Position numbers and translations under genes: made by a program
The notes under the pieces: generated by a model
Database searches by the model: none
Told to the model about the DNA's origin: nothing
Seen by the model: the letters and a program-made list of their open reading frames with translations, nothing else
Shown here: piece by piece, positions 11,273 through 22,860 of the stretch
How positions within the stretch are numbered: the stretch's first letter is position 1
Layout: each line of letters starts with the position of its first letter
Source: Agrostemma githago
Lineage: Eukaryota > Streptophyta > Magnoliopsida > Caryophyllales > Caryophyllaceae
Length of the DNA: 64,000 bases
Direction: 5' to 3'
Assembly: GCA_958450325.1 (NCBI GenBank)
Contig: OY288257.1
Location: forward strand, 57,799,938-57,863,937

Positions 11273-12699
11273 TCATTTCGATATTAATGCAAGTTTCTTT
11301 TCATAAAAAATTAATGATAATAATATTTTTGTTGTTGTAGTTATTTTTATTACTTGTATCTCTTAATGTTAATAACAATAACAAATTATTATTATCATCG
11401 TCATTGTCGTTTTCGTCATCTATTGTCATTGTTATTATTATCGTTATTATTATTATTATTTTCTTTTTTTTCATCATCATTGTTATTATAATAATTATTA
11501 ATATTATTATGTACTCCATAATATTTTGAGGTCTTGAAATATATGTTACATTCAAATATTTACAACTCCCACACACAATATAACATATGAGTGTTATTTG
11601 TATTGTATTAAGATTTAATAATATGAAATTTAAAATTTTGTATATTACGTAATCAAAGATATATACATAATATTTTCTTTTGCCAAATACTAAAAAAAAA
11701 CAAAAGTAGAAATCAAATGAATTGGAGTGAGTATTATGTTGTTGTTGTTGTTGTTATTATCATTACTATTATTATTAATTAATTAATTAATTAATTAGTT
11801 AGTTAATTTTGTTATTATTATTATTAATTAATTAATATTATTATTACTCAGTGTTATAATTTTTTTTATATTTTTTTTCTCATTTTTTAAAATATTATTA
11901 GATAATTTATATAAGTAGTTATTAGTTTCAGCTTCCTTTCATTCAGCTCAGCTCAGCTCAGCTTCTATCAGTCCAACTCAGCTCCTATCAGACCAGCTCA
12001 GCTCTTATCAGACCAGCTCAGCTCAGCTCAGCCCTATTTCAGCCGAAACGAACAGGGCCTTAGTTGTTTTCTCCTTAGTTATTGTTTTATTAGTTTCCAT
12101 CATTTATTTTGAGTAGATTTCTTGTTAGGGGTTAAGGGAGAAAGATTTGGGTAATTTGAATAGAGGGATGTTGGTGGGTTGTTTGCTTGTTGATTTATCA
12201 AGTTTGAGTTTTGGTGTCTTTGTTGACTTCGACCGGCCGGCTAGATTGACCTTGACTCATTTCTACCAATATGGGGAAACTCGGGGTAGAAATTAGCTTG
12301 ACTTGAGACTTACCCTTTCGCCGCAAAAGCGGATATAGGTGGGTTGGGTGAAGAAACCGAAAGGTGGCATTTTCCCTTATCGACGTTGTGACTAAAACTC
12401 GATTCCGAGACTCTTAGACCCCAATTTCCAATTCCCGACTCCCCTTAACACCTTTTCCTTATTAGACTATGTTCTCGTAGTTTATATCTTTTTAGTATAG
12501 ACTAGTGTAGACTTAACCCAAAAACCCCAAAAATATACCCCGAACGTCCAAACGTGCTTAGACTTTGACTCGACCGACTTCCCATAGACCGTCCCTGAGG
12601 ATCGATCCCGACTTACCGCTACTACGTAGTTAGTTTGTCGAGTTTATAAATTTTGTTTGATCGTGTTATATAGACGACAATTTGACGCGCATCAGGTTC

Positions 12700-13192
12700 A
12701 CTTTAGGGAGTAGAGCATTCTCTAACAATCCCTGACTTCAGCTATGAAGATATGGTATGGTCCTACAGATATGTAAAGCACTGAAAAAAATGCATATGAT
12801 CTGTTTTAAACATCACCTTTCCAAACACTGTTTGAGAAGAAAAACATCACTTTTTACCCGATTTCAGATATACAGCTCAACAAAGTCACCATGCATGTAC
12901 AGATAAGAAGATATTGTGGCTTCCATATTTTAAATTGGACGGTGTAATGGCGGAAAGTCACCAAATTCATCAGCTATCGAAGAATCACTTAAGGATTAAT
13001 CCGACGAAATACAGAAAGACATAGTAACAAGAAAGCACGACAATTCCCAAATAGTTAAAGGTCAGAGCAGAATGAAAAATACACAACAAGAACTGAAGAA
13101 AAATAAAGTACAAATGCTTCAACAATCTGGAAAAAGAAACATGTATGAATTCAGCTAGTAGGGAGAGCAATTATGTGCAATACTTATCAATT
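12700..13192. other. CACTA cargo segment
   Basis: AT-rich stretch between two solo LTRs. No intact exon was recognised. Confidence 0.4.
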
Positions 13193-13534
13193 GGTGGTGA
13201 TAAGTGTGTTTTGTAGTGCTATTTTCCTTAAGTTTGGTCCCGGTTTCTCTTGTGAAATCGCTCTTTGGAGCGGTTTCTAGGCTACTTATGCTTCTTCTAG
13301 TTTGTTTTAGGTTCCTAAGACTAATCTTGGAGAGGTGGAACGATTTCGACTCGTTTCCGACACATTTGGAGCCAACGAAGAGAAGTAACGATCACTCGGT
13401 GGCTTAGACTCGATCCTGAGACCTTGGGACCCATTCCCGAGCCCCTTAGACTCGATCCCGAGCACCGAGAATCGATGAGAAGCCCATGAGAAGCAAGTAG
13501 GGATCCTTGAGGTCATATTTGAGGCCTACAAGAC

Positions 13535-13690
13535 CCATCCCGGTCGAGATGAAGGCCATCTCGATCGGGATGAAGAGTACAAGCAAAGCACGGCTACTGA
13601 ACAGCCATCCCAACCGAGAAGAGGGCTTTCCCGGACGGGATGGGTCCCTTCCCGACCGAGACCAACTCTTCCCGGCCGGGAAGGAGCACC
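13535..13690. repeat. Repeated CCCGNNCGAG-like quasi-palindromes before the TATA box
   Basis: At least six related 10-12 bp words in pairs. They occupy the same relative place as the CACTCGATCGAGTG group in the Tat-like LTRs but have a different sequence. Confidence 0.7.
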
Positions 13691-13736
13691 TGCAGCTCCG
13701 CTTCACTTATTTCTTCTTCCTTTGCTTGTGAACCCT

Positions 13737-13744
13737 TATAAATA
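13737..13744 (+). promoter_or_regulatory. TATA box of solo LTR
   Basis: TATAAATA followed by CCCTCC, about 540 bp into the LTR. Confidence 0.6.
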
Positions 13745-15003
13745 CCCTCCCTTTGTATTGTTTAAGCACAATACACTATCTTATCAAACCCTAGACATAC
13801 TTTAGCCTAGATTAGCTTAGATTAGTGTAGATTAGTCTTTAGTTAATCCTTAATCTTAGTTTAATCCTTGTATTAAGGGAATTCTTGAAGAATCCAACCA
13901 AGATTGACAACCTTGGTTGATGTATTTGGGTTTTCTTATTATTACAAGTTTCAATCTTTCCTCCTTACTAGTTTGGTATAATTTCTCTTCTCCTTTCCTT
14001 TAATATTTGTTTTATCATTCAAGTTTTCATCTTTATCTTTAATCCTTGTTCATCATTGTTGTTCTTCAATATGAATGTTGTGATGCTTGTGTTGTTTTTC
14101 TTTCTTTGTGTTAGTATTAGTTTGAACATGTGTGAGTAGACTTATTGTGGGGTTAGTAGGGGGATTAAGTGTTGATTATGGATGATTAGAGTTTGATTGT
14201 GGGTAAAGGTGAATTCTTTGTTACTAGTCACATGTTATGCATACCATGTGTTTGATGAATTGCTTGTTAGAGTAGTAGTTGCAAATACTTCTCTTGCTTG
14301 TCTTCCTCTTTTCATTGTCTGATTGATTTGTGGTTGAATCCTTGTGTATTGGGTAACATCTTGCATAAGTATTTGGGTTTTGTCTTTGACACGAGAGTGC
14401 GGACATTGTCTTTGACGCGAGAGCGCGGACCAACCTTAGTAACTAGGTGAACCTTGCACCATCGATCTCCCAACTATCTACTACACTTATGAACCCGACC
14501 TAACCCTACTCTTTCCTTGTTTGATTTTTTCATCATCTTAGTCATTGTTCCTTTAGTTAGTTGAATCCTTTAGCCTTAGTTGTTATACCTAGTTCGTTCC
14601 TAGTCATAGTTTATTCCCTTCTTATCGTTCTAGTTTAGTTTAGCCTTGAGACCTAGTCAAGTCTTTAGGTGAAACTTGGTTTAAACCCTCTTTACCGTCC
14701 CCGTGGACTCGACCCGACTTATCCTTTCTACCTAGTTAGGATTAGTTGGTTATTATTTGTTGGTAGGGATTGACGGCAAATCCTTCCCATCAGGTGGTAA
14801 AGCTCATCAGAATGAGAATAGACAGTCACAAATGTAATTATCAACACATCTTGAGTCATTTTTCTAACAGGTGACCGTGAGTAGGCTACGGGACAAGGAA
14901 ACAAAAAATATTTTAACAAATAAATTGATGTCCAATGAATACTACACATAAATCATAGCTTATGAGGAGTTTCCAGAAAAGATGACAGATTTTGTAGACT
15001 TAC

Positions 15004-15302
15004 AACGATGTTGATGTCTCGGACACCTTGGCGGAGTTCTTCTTCTTCTTTCATATTTGTCACTGCATAAAAAAAATTACTGGGTTGGAGGCCATACAGC
15101 ATTGCGACAACAAATACAAGTGGACATCGCCAAAAAAAAGTAGACCAATTGTTATGATCCTCAAAGTAGCAAAACAACAAGAGAAGCTCAAACATATCAT
15201 AGATGGCAAAACAGCACACCTGGTATTCCCAGTTTTCCGCATTTCCCGGGGAGTCTTGCGATTTTCCTCATCATATACAATGCGAATCTCCTTTTGCACC
15301 AT
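15004..15302 (-). pseudogene. Captured 5' exons of an RS-type gene in CACTA
   Basis: On the minus strand an ATG at 15300-15302 opens an 83-nt exon (15220-15302; MVQKEIRIVYDEENRKTPRE). It ends at a GT donor (15218-15219). A branch and pyrimidine-like run with acceptor 'atgcag' precedes a second exon (15004-15062), which ends at 'gtaagt'. Joined in phase, the second exon reads SDKYERRRRTPPRCPR, an arginine-rich stretch that fits the RS-rich exon at 3030-3453 in the same orientation. Retained introns imply capture at the DNA level. Parent gene not recognised. The middle exons are missing or unrecognised, and three LTRs interrupt the copy, so it is not functional. Confidence 0.5.
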
Positions 15303-15871
15303 AAATTAACCTAAATCAAATTTCTAGCCAGAATTCCCAAATCAATATAAACCCTAATATATAAACGAACATATTTTCACTTTGTGAATTCCATCCCTAA
15401 TTAATTTTAGAATAAGGGAAGGAATGTGGATAAAATGAGAACAAATATCATTTTATATAGGATTAAATAAAAAATAGAATTTTAAAGTACAAAAAATGTG
15501 TCAAAACATACGAAGAAGAACGACGCTAATAGGCAACTGCAGCAGACGACAAATGATCTGTTTTGGCGATGAAGGTTTGCGACAGATGCTGGCGAGCGTA
15601 CTGCCGAGGGTGATGGAGATGGAGGCTAGAGAGGAAGGAGATTTCTTGAGTATTTTTTAGGAGGAAATGAAGTTCTTCTGAATCCCTTGCAGCATAAGTG
15701 ATTTCTACGTTACTTGTTTCAAGTGGGTTTATTAGGATCGGTAACCCGTCATTTAGTTAAGTTTATTAGTGTCGATTATAATTTTTTAGGGTAAATGGTT
15801 AAATATAGAGAGGAATTGTGTATATTTATGTCGATTTTTTAATTGCCGTGAAATAATCGCCACGAAAAGCC
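15303..15871. other. CACTA right subterminal region
   Basis: Possible promoter or 5'UTR side of the captured gene up to about 15660, followed by subterminal repeat words (gtcgatta, ccgtgaaataatcgccacg). No ORF of note. Confidence 0.5.
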
Positions 15872-15886
15872 TATTTTGTTGTAGTG
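15872..15886 (-). repeat. CACTA right terminal inverted repeat
   Basis: TATTTTGTTGTAGTG; its complement is CACTACAACAAAATA, the canonical CACTA terminus. Confidence 0.8.
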
Positions 15887-15929
15887 AATTAAACTCCGGA
15901 TTCAAACCACGACAACTAATTCTACTACA

Positions 15930-16205
15930 CCAAATTCCGTTTTCAAAACATTTTTCAAAATCCGTTTGGCGCTGTTACTCAGGCCAAATCTATGCTCATG
16001 ATTTTCAAAAACCATTTTAGCGTCGTTACTCTGGCCAAATTTAGGTTCACCATTTTTCAAATTCCATTTTAGCTTCGTTACTCTGGCCAAATCAATACCC
16101 ATGACTTACAAAACTTTTTCAAAATTCGTTTTAGCGTTGTTACTCTGGCCAAATTTGTGCTCATGATTTTCAAAATCCGTTTTAGAGTCGTTACTCTAGC
16201 CGATT
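15930..16205 (+). repeat. Tandem repeat, about 60-bp unit
   Basis: About four to five degenerate units around 'ttttagcgtcgttactctggccaaat', each followed by 'tgctcatgattttcaaaa'. Such arrays are common in untranslated parts of Tat/Ogre-type elements. Less regular related sequence continues to about 16550. Confidence 0.85.
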
Positions 16206-17153
16206 CAAAACACGTTTTCCGTAACACCGTTAAAACCACCGAATTTCAATTTTTGGTACGTCACACGGTTACATCTTCTTTCAAAATGCAAGCTACCCTT
16301 TTCTAAAAAAAGAACACCTTTACAACCGCCAAATTTTCAATTAATGAAAACTCGGTGCATCACACGGTTACATCTTTTTCCAAACTCGAATTTTCTATCC
16401 TTTTTCTAAAACAAGCACTGTTACTATTGCCAAAATTCCAATTCTAGACGCCAATACGGTTACATTCCCATTCCATTTTAAAAAACCAAGCCTTTAAAAC
16501 GCCATCACAGTCACCGGTTTTTCGTTAGAATTCTGGGAAAACATGGCAACAAAACAAGATACATTTCTTTTCGAAATCATTTTACCAAAAGCCAGCATAC
16601 ACACATCTTCGCCTCCACCATTTCATAAAACCATGAAGGTCATCTTGCCCTTTTGGAACTCCCATTTTCAAAAATTAATTTCACTCTGTCACTATCGCCA
16701 ATTTTTCAACTTATGATCTATTGGAACCAACATGGCAACACTCTCCGACATTTTCAAACTACATCTCAGATTACAAACATCAATTTCCAAACATCTATTT
16801 CAAAATCAAAAATCCTTAAGATTCTGAATCGGGATCGCGGTCAACCCCAACGTTGTAACAATGTGCTTACATGTGCTTGTTAAAGTTTTTAATGTCACCT
16901 TCGTCCAAGGTTTTCTATTTTGGGTCATCTCATTCTGTGAATCAACTCTAAATCTCACCTCGAGATTTGTGTCAAATTATCTCGCTTTAGAGACCCGAGT
17001 CCATTAGGCGTCTCGCCGAATACACTAGAATGTCAAATGGTCAAGCACGAGAGCCCCAAACTCGAGGATCGCCTACACACGTGAATCATGGTACTCACGC
17101 CTGTCTCACTCGCACTAGTGCGCTTCTCAAGTCGTCTTTTATAATGGCATCCT

Positions 17154-17957
17154 TTGAGTCTATTTAAGCATCGTCCGGTGGGTCCTTTTTCTCACTTTCA
17201 GTCGTGTCCGGCAAGGTTACCATCCAACATGTCTTCAAGCAGCAATGATAGCAACAATGATCAGTTGTACACCCTCGTCAATATGCTCCGAGATTTACAA
17301 GACACCATCGTCGGCATGAAATCATCCATAGATAACATCGATGCACGTCTTAATCGTCTGAAAGTAGGACCCTAAGCGATGATCACAGCCTCGACAAGGT
17401 GGCACTGGAGGCTGCACCACTCAATGGTACCACCACCACAACCGCTTCTAGTGATCTCCCAGAACCCATTCTTTTCAATCGAGCAAGATGCCTCCCAACA
17501 CCTATCTCTGTCAAAGGGAAGAAGGCCCTGAAACCCGCCCTGTTCGTGCGCGGCAATGAGGGACAGCCCCTAAGGCACCTCACTGACATCAAGAAGACCA
17601 CATTGAAGCCCTGCGAATTGTCAATGACGACTGGCTGCTATCGTCCCTAATCAATACTCCTGACCCACCAGTAGAGAAGCGAGACGGAAGATGGGATCCC
17701 GAGGCTTACTACCGGTATCATCAAGGTAACGGACACAATACGGAGAACTGCTACAAGCTGAAACAAGATATCCAAGACTTGGTGGACGCCGAGACTTTCC
17801 CTCCTGTTAAGATACGCACCATCCGTGTGTACTTGGAAGACGCCGACGAGAAGGTCATCACATCCACAACCATCACCACCGACGCATACCCAATAACAAC
17901 ACCAGGGCAAGGTAGCACTACAAAAATAGCATTTCCTGGAGGAAACCTAAGCATCTG
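17154..17957 (+). pseudogene. Gag remnant of Tat-like Gypsy element
   Basis: Frame-broken reading with an N-terminal part containing LYTLVNMLRDLQDTIVGM (17255-17310, coiled-coil-like). A later part reads RWDPEAYYRYHQGNGHNTENC and then YKLKQDIQDLVD (17690-17790). The pattern 'yCryHqghgHnTedCyqLk' is the gag C-terminal motif of plant Tat-type Gypsy elements. Shifts near 17380 and 17600 prevent one ORF. Confidence 0.75.
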
Positions 17958-18142
17958 AAGACACGCAAACCTGGTTCTGAGTCGGAGTCTAGGTCATTTT
18001 AGGGTCGAGACTTAGTATTACAATATTTATTTTACACGAGTCGAGTTAGAGGTTTAAAGGTATGTCCCAACCTCCCAATTCCTATCTAAATATTACTCCT
18101 TTAGGAGTCAATCAATAAAAGCACTTCTTTCTTTTCCGTTAA

Positions 18143-18515
18143 ATGTCTCGACAAATGCTTGATTTGAATAATAATACAAATAATTTCGCTTATGACTCGT
18201 CATGCTTAACATGCAATGCCATTATCGATAATGATCAAAACATAAACGATCAGGATAACACTTCCCTCTCGCCAAGAACCTTGAGAGAGTTAGAAAAGCA
18301 AGAGCTAGGGGCACCGGTAATCGAGGAGACCGAATCCATAAACGTAGGAACCTCTCTAGAGATCCATAACCTCAATATAGGGACCACCTTAGATCCCACT
18401 GAGAGAAAATAGTTCATCGACTTCCTTACGCAATACAAGGACGTATTCGTGTGGTCCTAAAAAGACATGCCAGGCATAGACCAAGACATATCCGAACACC
18501 GAATCCCGACTAAAC
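18143..18515 (+). pseudogene. Pol remnant: start of reverse transcriptase
   Basis: Reads ...SINVGTSLEIHNLNIGTTLD, a stop after ERK at 18410-18412, then FIDFLTQYKDVFVWS, a second stop, and KDMPGIDQDISEHRIPT. 'YKDVFaWSykDMPGld..ivEHrl' is the conserved entry to the Tat/Ogre reverse transcriptase. Catalytic domains are missing downstream. Confidence 0.8.
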
Positions 18516-18620
18516 AAGGAGTACAACTAAGCAAAGACCAGGGATAGTTGGAATCTGTTCCAAAGAATACAACTAACCAAAGGCCAGGGATGGACGGGAT
18601 CCATTACAAAGGATACAATT

Positions 18621-18780
18621 ATGTCAAGACAAGAGGAAGACTCAAGCATGAGGTCTCTCTCAAAGATTCAACCGATTATGTCAAGACCAGAGGAAGACTC
18701 AAGAATGAGGTCTCTCTCAAAGATTCAACCGATTACGCAAAGGCCAGGGGCAGACTCGAGCGTTGGGTCTATTCCGAAGA
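18621..18780 (+). repeat. 57-bp tandem repeat, three units
   Basis: Units start near 18621, 18678 and 18735 and would translate as 19-residue repeats beginning YVKTRGRLK. A weaker related copy precedes them. They lie where the rest of pol should be. Confidence 0.9.
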
Positions 18781-19000
18781 TGAAGATACAAACCAACTAT
18801 AACAACTCCTAAAATCAGACCTAAAGCAAGCAAATCCAAATCAAAGCTACAATAGCAATCGCAAGGATAGAGGCTCAGGTATGATTTCTAACACGTAGTC
18901 TAACAGACTTAAAACGACCCGAGCGGATAGCCACCAGGTTGTAATTCTTGATTGACCTGCGCGGCTATATTTTGACGTTCATCTTTTCCGAGCCTCAGTC

Positions 19001-19014
19001 AAAGTGGGGGCTTC
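19001..19014 (+). promoter_or_regulatory. Polypurine tract
   Basis: aaagtgggggcttc directly before the LTR start TGTTGATACC. It matches the tract before the 41152 LTR (agagtgggggctc), including the upstream 'agcctcagtca'. Confidence 0.8.
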
Positions 19015-21116
19015 TGTTGATACCTGGGTTTGTACCAGGTGGCTACTAGAGCTTCCAACAAACACCCGATGATGATCGAACTGCAACGTGACATGATTTT
19101 ACGATGTTTTAGATGATGTTTATATGAAACGAATCAATTAATTACTCGGAAAAATTAATTCAACATCTAGATAGTCTTAGTCGAGTCGTTCCGATCGCGT
19201 CAACACTAATTAAAGTCAATTCCACCTTTCCCCTAATCGATCCCGAAATGCAAAGTCAAACCCAAGTTGAACCAGGAAACCCGAGACAATCCTATACGCG
19301 TGGTTCTAGGTTTCTTATGGAGCAAGGCGTCGCACAAATACCCTAAGATCTCGTATCTTTCCCCTTTGGAAAGTTTTCCAAATTAAATCTCGAACTCGAA
19401 AACTTAGCCGGAGCAGTTGTCGCGCCTCAGAATCGAGTCGCACGAGGTGTTGTGCCTCATAATCAAGTCGCATGAGGCGTCCCACCTATGTGCTCGAATT
19501 CAGCCTCAAAACAACTGTATATACCCCCTCCCCTCGACCATTCAATACAATAACAACGAACGAACAACTCTTCCAAGCTTTCCTGAGTTCCTACTTGACG
19601 AAAGCGAAGAAGAGTACACAACTTTCAAAGACCTCTCGAGTTCATTAAATCCTTGGTCCGCGAATAATCGTTTCCTTTGATTTCTCCCGGGTTCATAATT
19701 CGTACGAGATTGACAAGGGCTTCGAACAAACAAGGAACCCTTGTTCTTTGTAGTCTAATCTTTTCTCGAACATACTACTCAAAATTTCACTACCGCACAC
19801 CATGGTATTCGAGGCGAAGTGTTGAATTATTCTGGTTCCTATCAGAGTCAATTCAAGCGTTCCTACGCTTCACGAGATCGCTTACGCCGAACGGTCGTCA
19901 CTAGATTGTCTCTTTATCCACACTTTATCGCTTTCTTATACATAAGGGTCGAGCTAGGCGGGTGCACTCCATCCAATTAGCTCAAACATGTCACCCAATA
20001 AGGATTCATAATCCGCCCAATCGACACGTACACCAGCAGTTCCCATTCCATGTATGGTGTACACCCGAGCTCCTATTCGGTTCCCGTTGCAGTGCATGTC
20101 CGACCGTCCCTCTAGACCAAGCCGTCCAAAATACGTAAAGTCTACTATATACAACTTCAACCCGAAAATACTAAAACAACTAAATCCAAGTACTCGTTAT
20201 AGATCCGTTCTTTATCGTCTACGCATCGTATTTATTTTAGTGTACATTCTGAGGGTGCAATCCTCCTAACATGATTTACTTATGTTCTCACACATTTACC
20301 GCTTTCTTTCATGATTTACCGCTTTTATGACCATAATCGTATGCTAAATCACCTCACCGGAAACCTAAAATGTAAACAACCAACACTAATCAAAACGAGC
20401 AGTGGTCTAGTCTCGTATTAGTCCAGACGCCCATACTATCGCGTCTCAGTATTAGACCGCATAGTGGTGTGCGCCTGATGCCTTAACCGCATGGCTTGCC
20501 GTGTCTCTACTCATACCGTACATACGCACTTTAAGCAGAATACCGGGTAAGGTATATCACGAGATCCGACTAATATTTGTATTATGACGTTAAAACTGAT
20601 TTGTTAATACGTATAATAACTAGTACTCTCTACTCTCCTACGTGCACCTTAACATGGCTTGCCTGTCACATGAAATCGCATGCAAAGAATGTAAAAACAC
20701 TTACTTCGACATCAATATACTTGCTCCTAAACCAACCGGCATAGCAAAGGCATAGGGTTAAAATGATTGTTTGCTACAGTTTTACACCGCATTAGAACGA
20801 GATACATCCGGCATCGATTGATTAGTAGAGGCCGCTACGTGCGGGGGAGATTGGGTGTCGATAATCAAACGATAATTGATTTCCCAATACGTACAGTCAC
20901 CCCTTACTCAGAATCTACGGTTTCCGGACATCCGAATCCATTGGTAACTAGAGTCATTCTAGACATGGAGTGCTTAAGGGTACAAGTCTTTATCTTTAGG
21001 TCCTCATCTCACTCAGCTTTGAGCCGAATAGGGATTAAAGTTGACTTGAATGATGTCCGATCCCCCATAATTGTTCAGTGGCGACTCCAAATCACATCGC
21101 GAATTCGGATCCACTA
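19015..21116 (+). mobile_element. 3' LTR of the Tat-like element, end truncated
   Basis: Starts TGTTGATACC after the polypurine tract. It shares with the other Tat-like LTRs the block 'aacacccgatgatgatcg', a TATATA box (19518-19523) and the U5 block (agaggccgctacgtgcggg, then cccttactcagaat, 20826-20915). The homologous 'gtggcgactccaa' at 21078 is followed by divergent sequence, so the last part, ending in TGTCCACA, is missing. It carries a third motif type near the promoter (cctcagaatcgagtcgca and cctcataatcaagtcgca). Confidence 0.8.
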
Positions 21117-21319
21117 AATGGTCATCAGACCAAATGATCTGGCCTTTAAACATTTGCAACCATAACTCCATTGATTTCAACGGAAACATAGATGCGCCCA
21201 TACATCTATCTAGTACAACCCACAAATCGTCAACCAAATCGAGGTCCGAAACTTCGCTCGAACGCGGAATCAGACCGCTCCCCCTGGGCCGTGTGGATGG
21301 CCATCGTGGATAAGAGCGG

Positions 21320-21481
21320 GGGCGCTCGCGCGGCTGGCAGAGTCCACAAAGAGGCACTAAATTGAAAAGAGCATTGCTAAATGGAATCATTAATGCTGTC
21401 ATATATCACACTTGGAAACAAAGGAACCTAAGCAAGATGAAGAATCATATTATTAGACCGGAAATAGTTGGGAAGCTAGCT
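21320..21481 (+). pseudogene. LINE ORF2 C-terminal fragment
   Basis: The + frame reads KRALLNGIINAVIYHTWKQR, then NLSKMKNHIIRPE, then a stop. This is the pattern downstream of the zf-RVT domain in plant L1-like LINEs (AvvYhiWkaRN). The preceding sequence (21117-21320) may be more of the same element but does not read cleanly. Confidence 0.6.
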
Positions 21482-21805
21482 AGACAAGAGTTTATCACGT
21501 ACTCCATATTATTCTAGCCTTAAGAAAGGAAAATAGTCTACTAAAGACTCACACTATGCAACTAGAATAATGAACTGATGTACATGTCATACCATTTACC
21601 AAAAAAAAGAATATTACTCATTGATGAATAAGGATCCTATTTATAGGATTACATTAGAGACATAATTTACCTTATTATACAAGTATATAATCACTCGGAG
21701 GTTTTTAAGATACATACATTATCTAAACTAGGATATTGAGATCAAATAATAAGGTAAATTAAAATAATATTCTAAATTATACGGTAATACGGAGTAAATG
21801 ATATA
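21482..21805. other. AT-rich intergenic sequence
   Basis: Nothing convincing. A piece around 21620-21680 (cctatttataggatt) resembles a small LTR promoter, but no boundaries were found. Confidence 0.4.
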
Positions 21806-21807
21806 TA

Positions 21808-22090
21808 CTCTTTCTGTTTCGATCATTTGTTGTCATTTGATTAGTAGTTTTTCTAAAATGTGCCCAGGGCCCATGGGCACACGTTAAAGAGGCAAGTAAG
21901 AAAAGATTTATGTGGACAATTATCTAAGTGTGGTAAATGTGAGTTTATATTTCATTTTTCATGATATATTTATGTGATATCTTTCCATATTTGGCTCCTT
22001 AACTTGTGTCATTGGGACACATGTTAGAAAAACTAATTGACTAAAATAATCCCCACAAATAATATAAAAGGACAACAAATGACCGAGACA
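21808..22090. mobile_element. Stowaway-like MITE (Mariner-type), degenerate
   Basis: CTCTTTCTGTTTCGATCATT at the left is mirrored by 'aatgaccgagaca' at the right, with TA on both sides and complementary 'ttgttgtc' and 'gacaacaa'. Length 283 bp, no coding capacity. Confidence 0.6.
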
Positions 22091-22372
22091 TATAGAATAT
22101 CTAATCCTCCCTCCCATCCAATCCAATGGTAGAACTTACCATAAATGGATCATCCAATTCAAACTACTCATTCCCTTTTTGGCAAATAACTTTACCAACT
22201 AACCCTAAACTCTTTCTTTATTTACATCAAATGTCACTACGTTTACTCACCTTTATTTGGAGCCCTCCGTTTAACATTTTGATTTACCCATAATACCCTT
22301 ACTTTACTCATTTTCTTAAAACACGTGTCCAACCCAATGTTACTATTGGATTGGATGAGAGGGAGTAGAAGG

Positions 22373-22820
22373 TAGAGATGGAAATGGGTTGTGCCGTGTC
22401 GTGCCTCGTGCTGACCCATCGTGCTTGGAAGAAAAAATGGCACGAACCATGCACGAGAAAGCAAGCCTTGTGCTGTGTCGTGTTGTGCCAATATTAAGAA
22501 AAGGCGACCTAGGCACGACCCATAGCGTGCCGTATCGTGTCGTGTCTTGCTTGGCTGTGCCTAACCAATTCCTTAAATTGAAGCTTAGTTCTTTACATTT
22601 TGAGTGTGCCAAGACCGTGTCGTGCCCAGATTAACCGTGTCGTGTCGTGTCGAGGCACAATGTTTTTCCTCAAACTGCGGCATGGACACGACCCACGACC
22701 CATAGCGTGTTGTGTCGTGTTGGGCCGTGCCAAAGTGGGCTCGTGTCTTATCGAGTCGTGGACCGTGCCAGACCGTGCCAGACCACATGCTCACGTGCCA
22801 ACTTCCAACTTCGATCTCTA
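22373..22820. mobile_element. Non-autonomous hAT element with GTAGAAGG target duplication
   Basis: TAGAGATGGAAATGGG at the left is mirrored by TAGAGATCGAAGTTGG (complement) at the right. The 8-bp target GTAGAAGG is perfect at 22365-22372 and 22821-22828. The 448-bp body is dominated by the words cgtgtcgtg and gtgcc. No ORF of its own. Confidence 0.88.
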
Positions 22821-22860
22821 GTAGAAGGTATCTTCATCCAACAAATAAAGGAAACATGTT

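Larger units (their letters stand above)
13198..14792 (+). mobile_element. Solo LTR (TGATAAGTG...CCCATCA) with GGTGG target duplication
   Basis: Starts TGATAAGTGTG, ends CTTCCCATCA, and is flanked by GGTGG at 13193-13197 and 14793-14797. A TATA box is at 13737. The 3' part carries 'gtccccgtggactcgaccc', a common end block of long plant Gypsy LTRs. Upstream of the TATA box are several quasi-palindromes of the type TCCCGGTCGAGA, TCTCGATCGGGA and CCCGGCCGGGA (13535-13690). 1.6 kb, no internal region. Confidence 0.88.
15887..19014 (+). mobile_element. Internal region of a decayed Tat-like Gypsy element
   Basis: Holds, in order, an untranslated repeat region (15930-16205 and less regular sequence to about 17100), gag remnants (17154-17957), a pol remnant (18143-18515), a 57-bp tandem repeat and a polypurine tract right before the LTR at 19015. 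Protease, most of reverse transcriptase, RNase H and integrase are gone. The 5' LTR is absent: the left side stops at the CACTA end. Confidence 0.75.

Noticed and set aside
11301..11576. 91-residue minus-strand frame rich in Ile, Asn and Asp
   Set aside because: Translation of trinucleotide-rich AT sequence in the foldback element.
21013..21402. 129-residue minus-strand frame
   Set aside because: Overlaps the LTR end and a plus-strand LINE fragment; no recognised motif.
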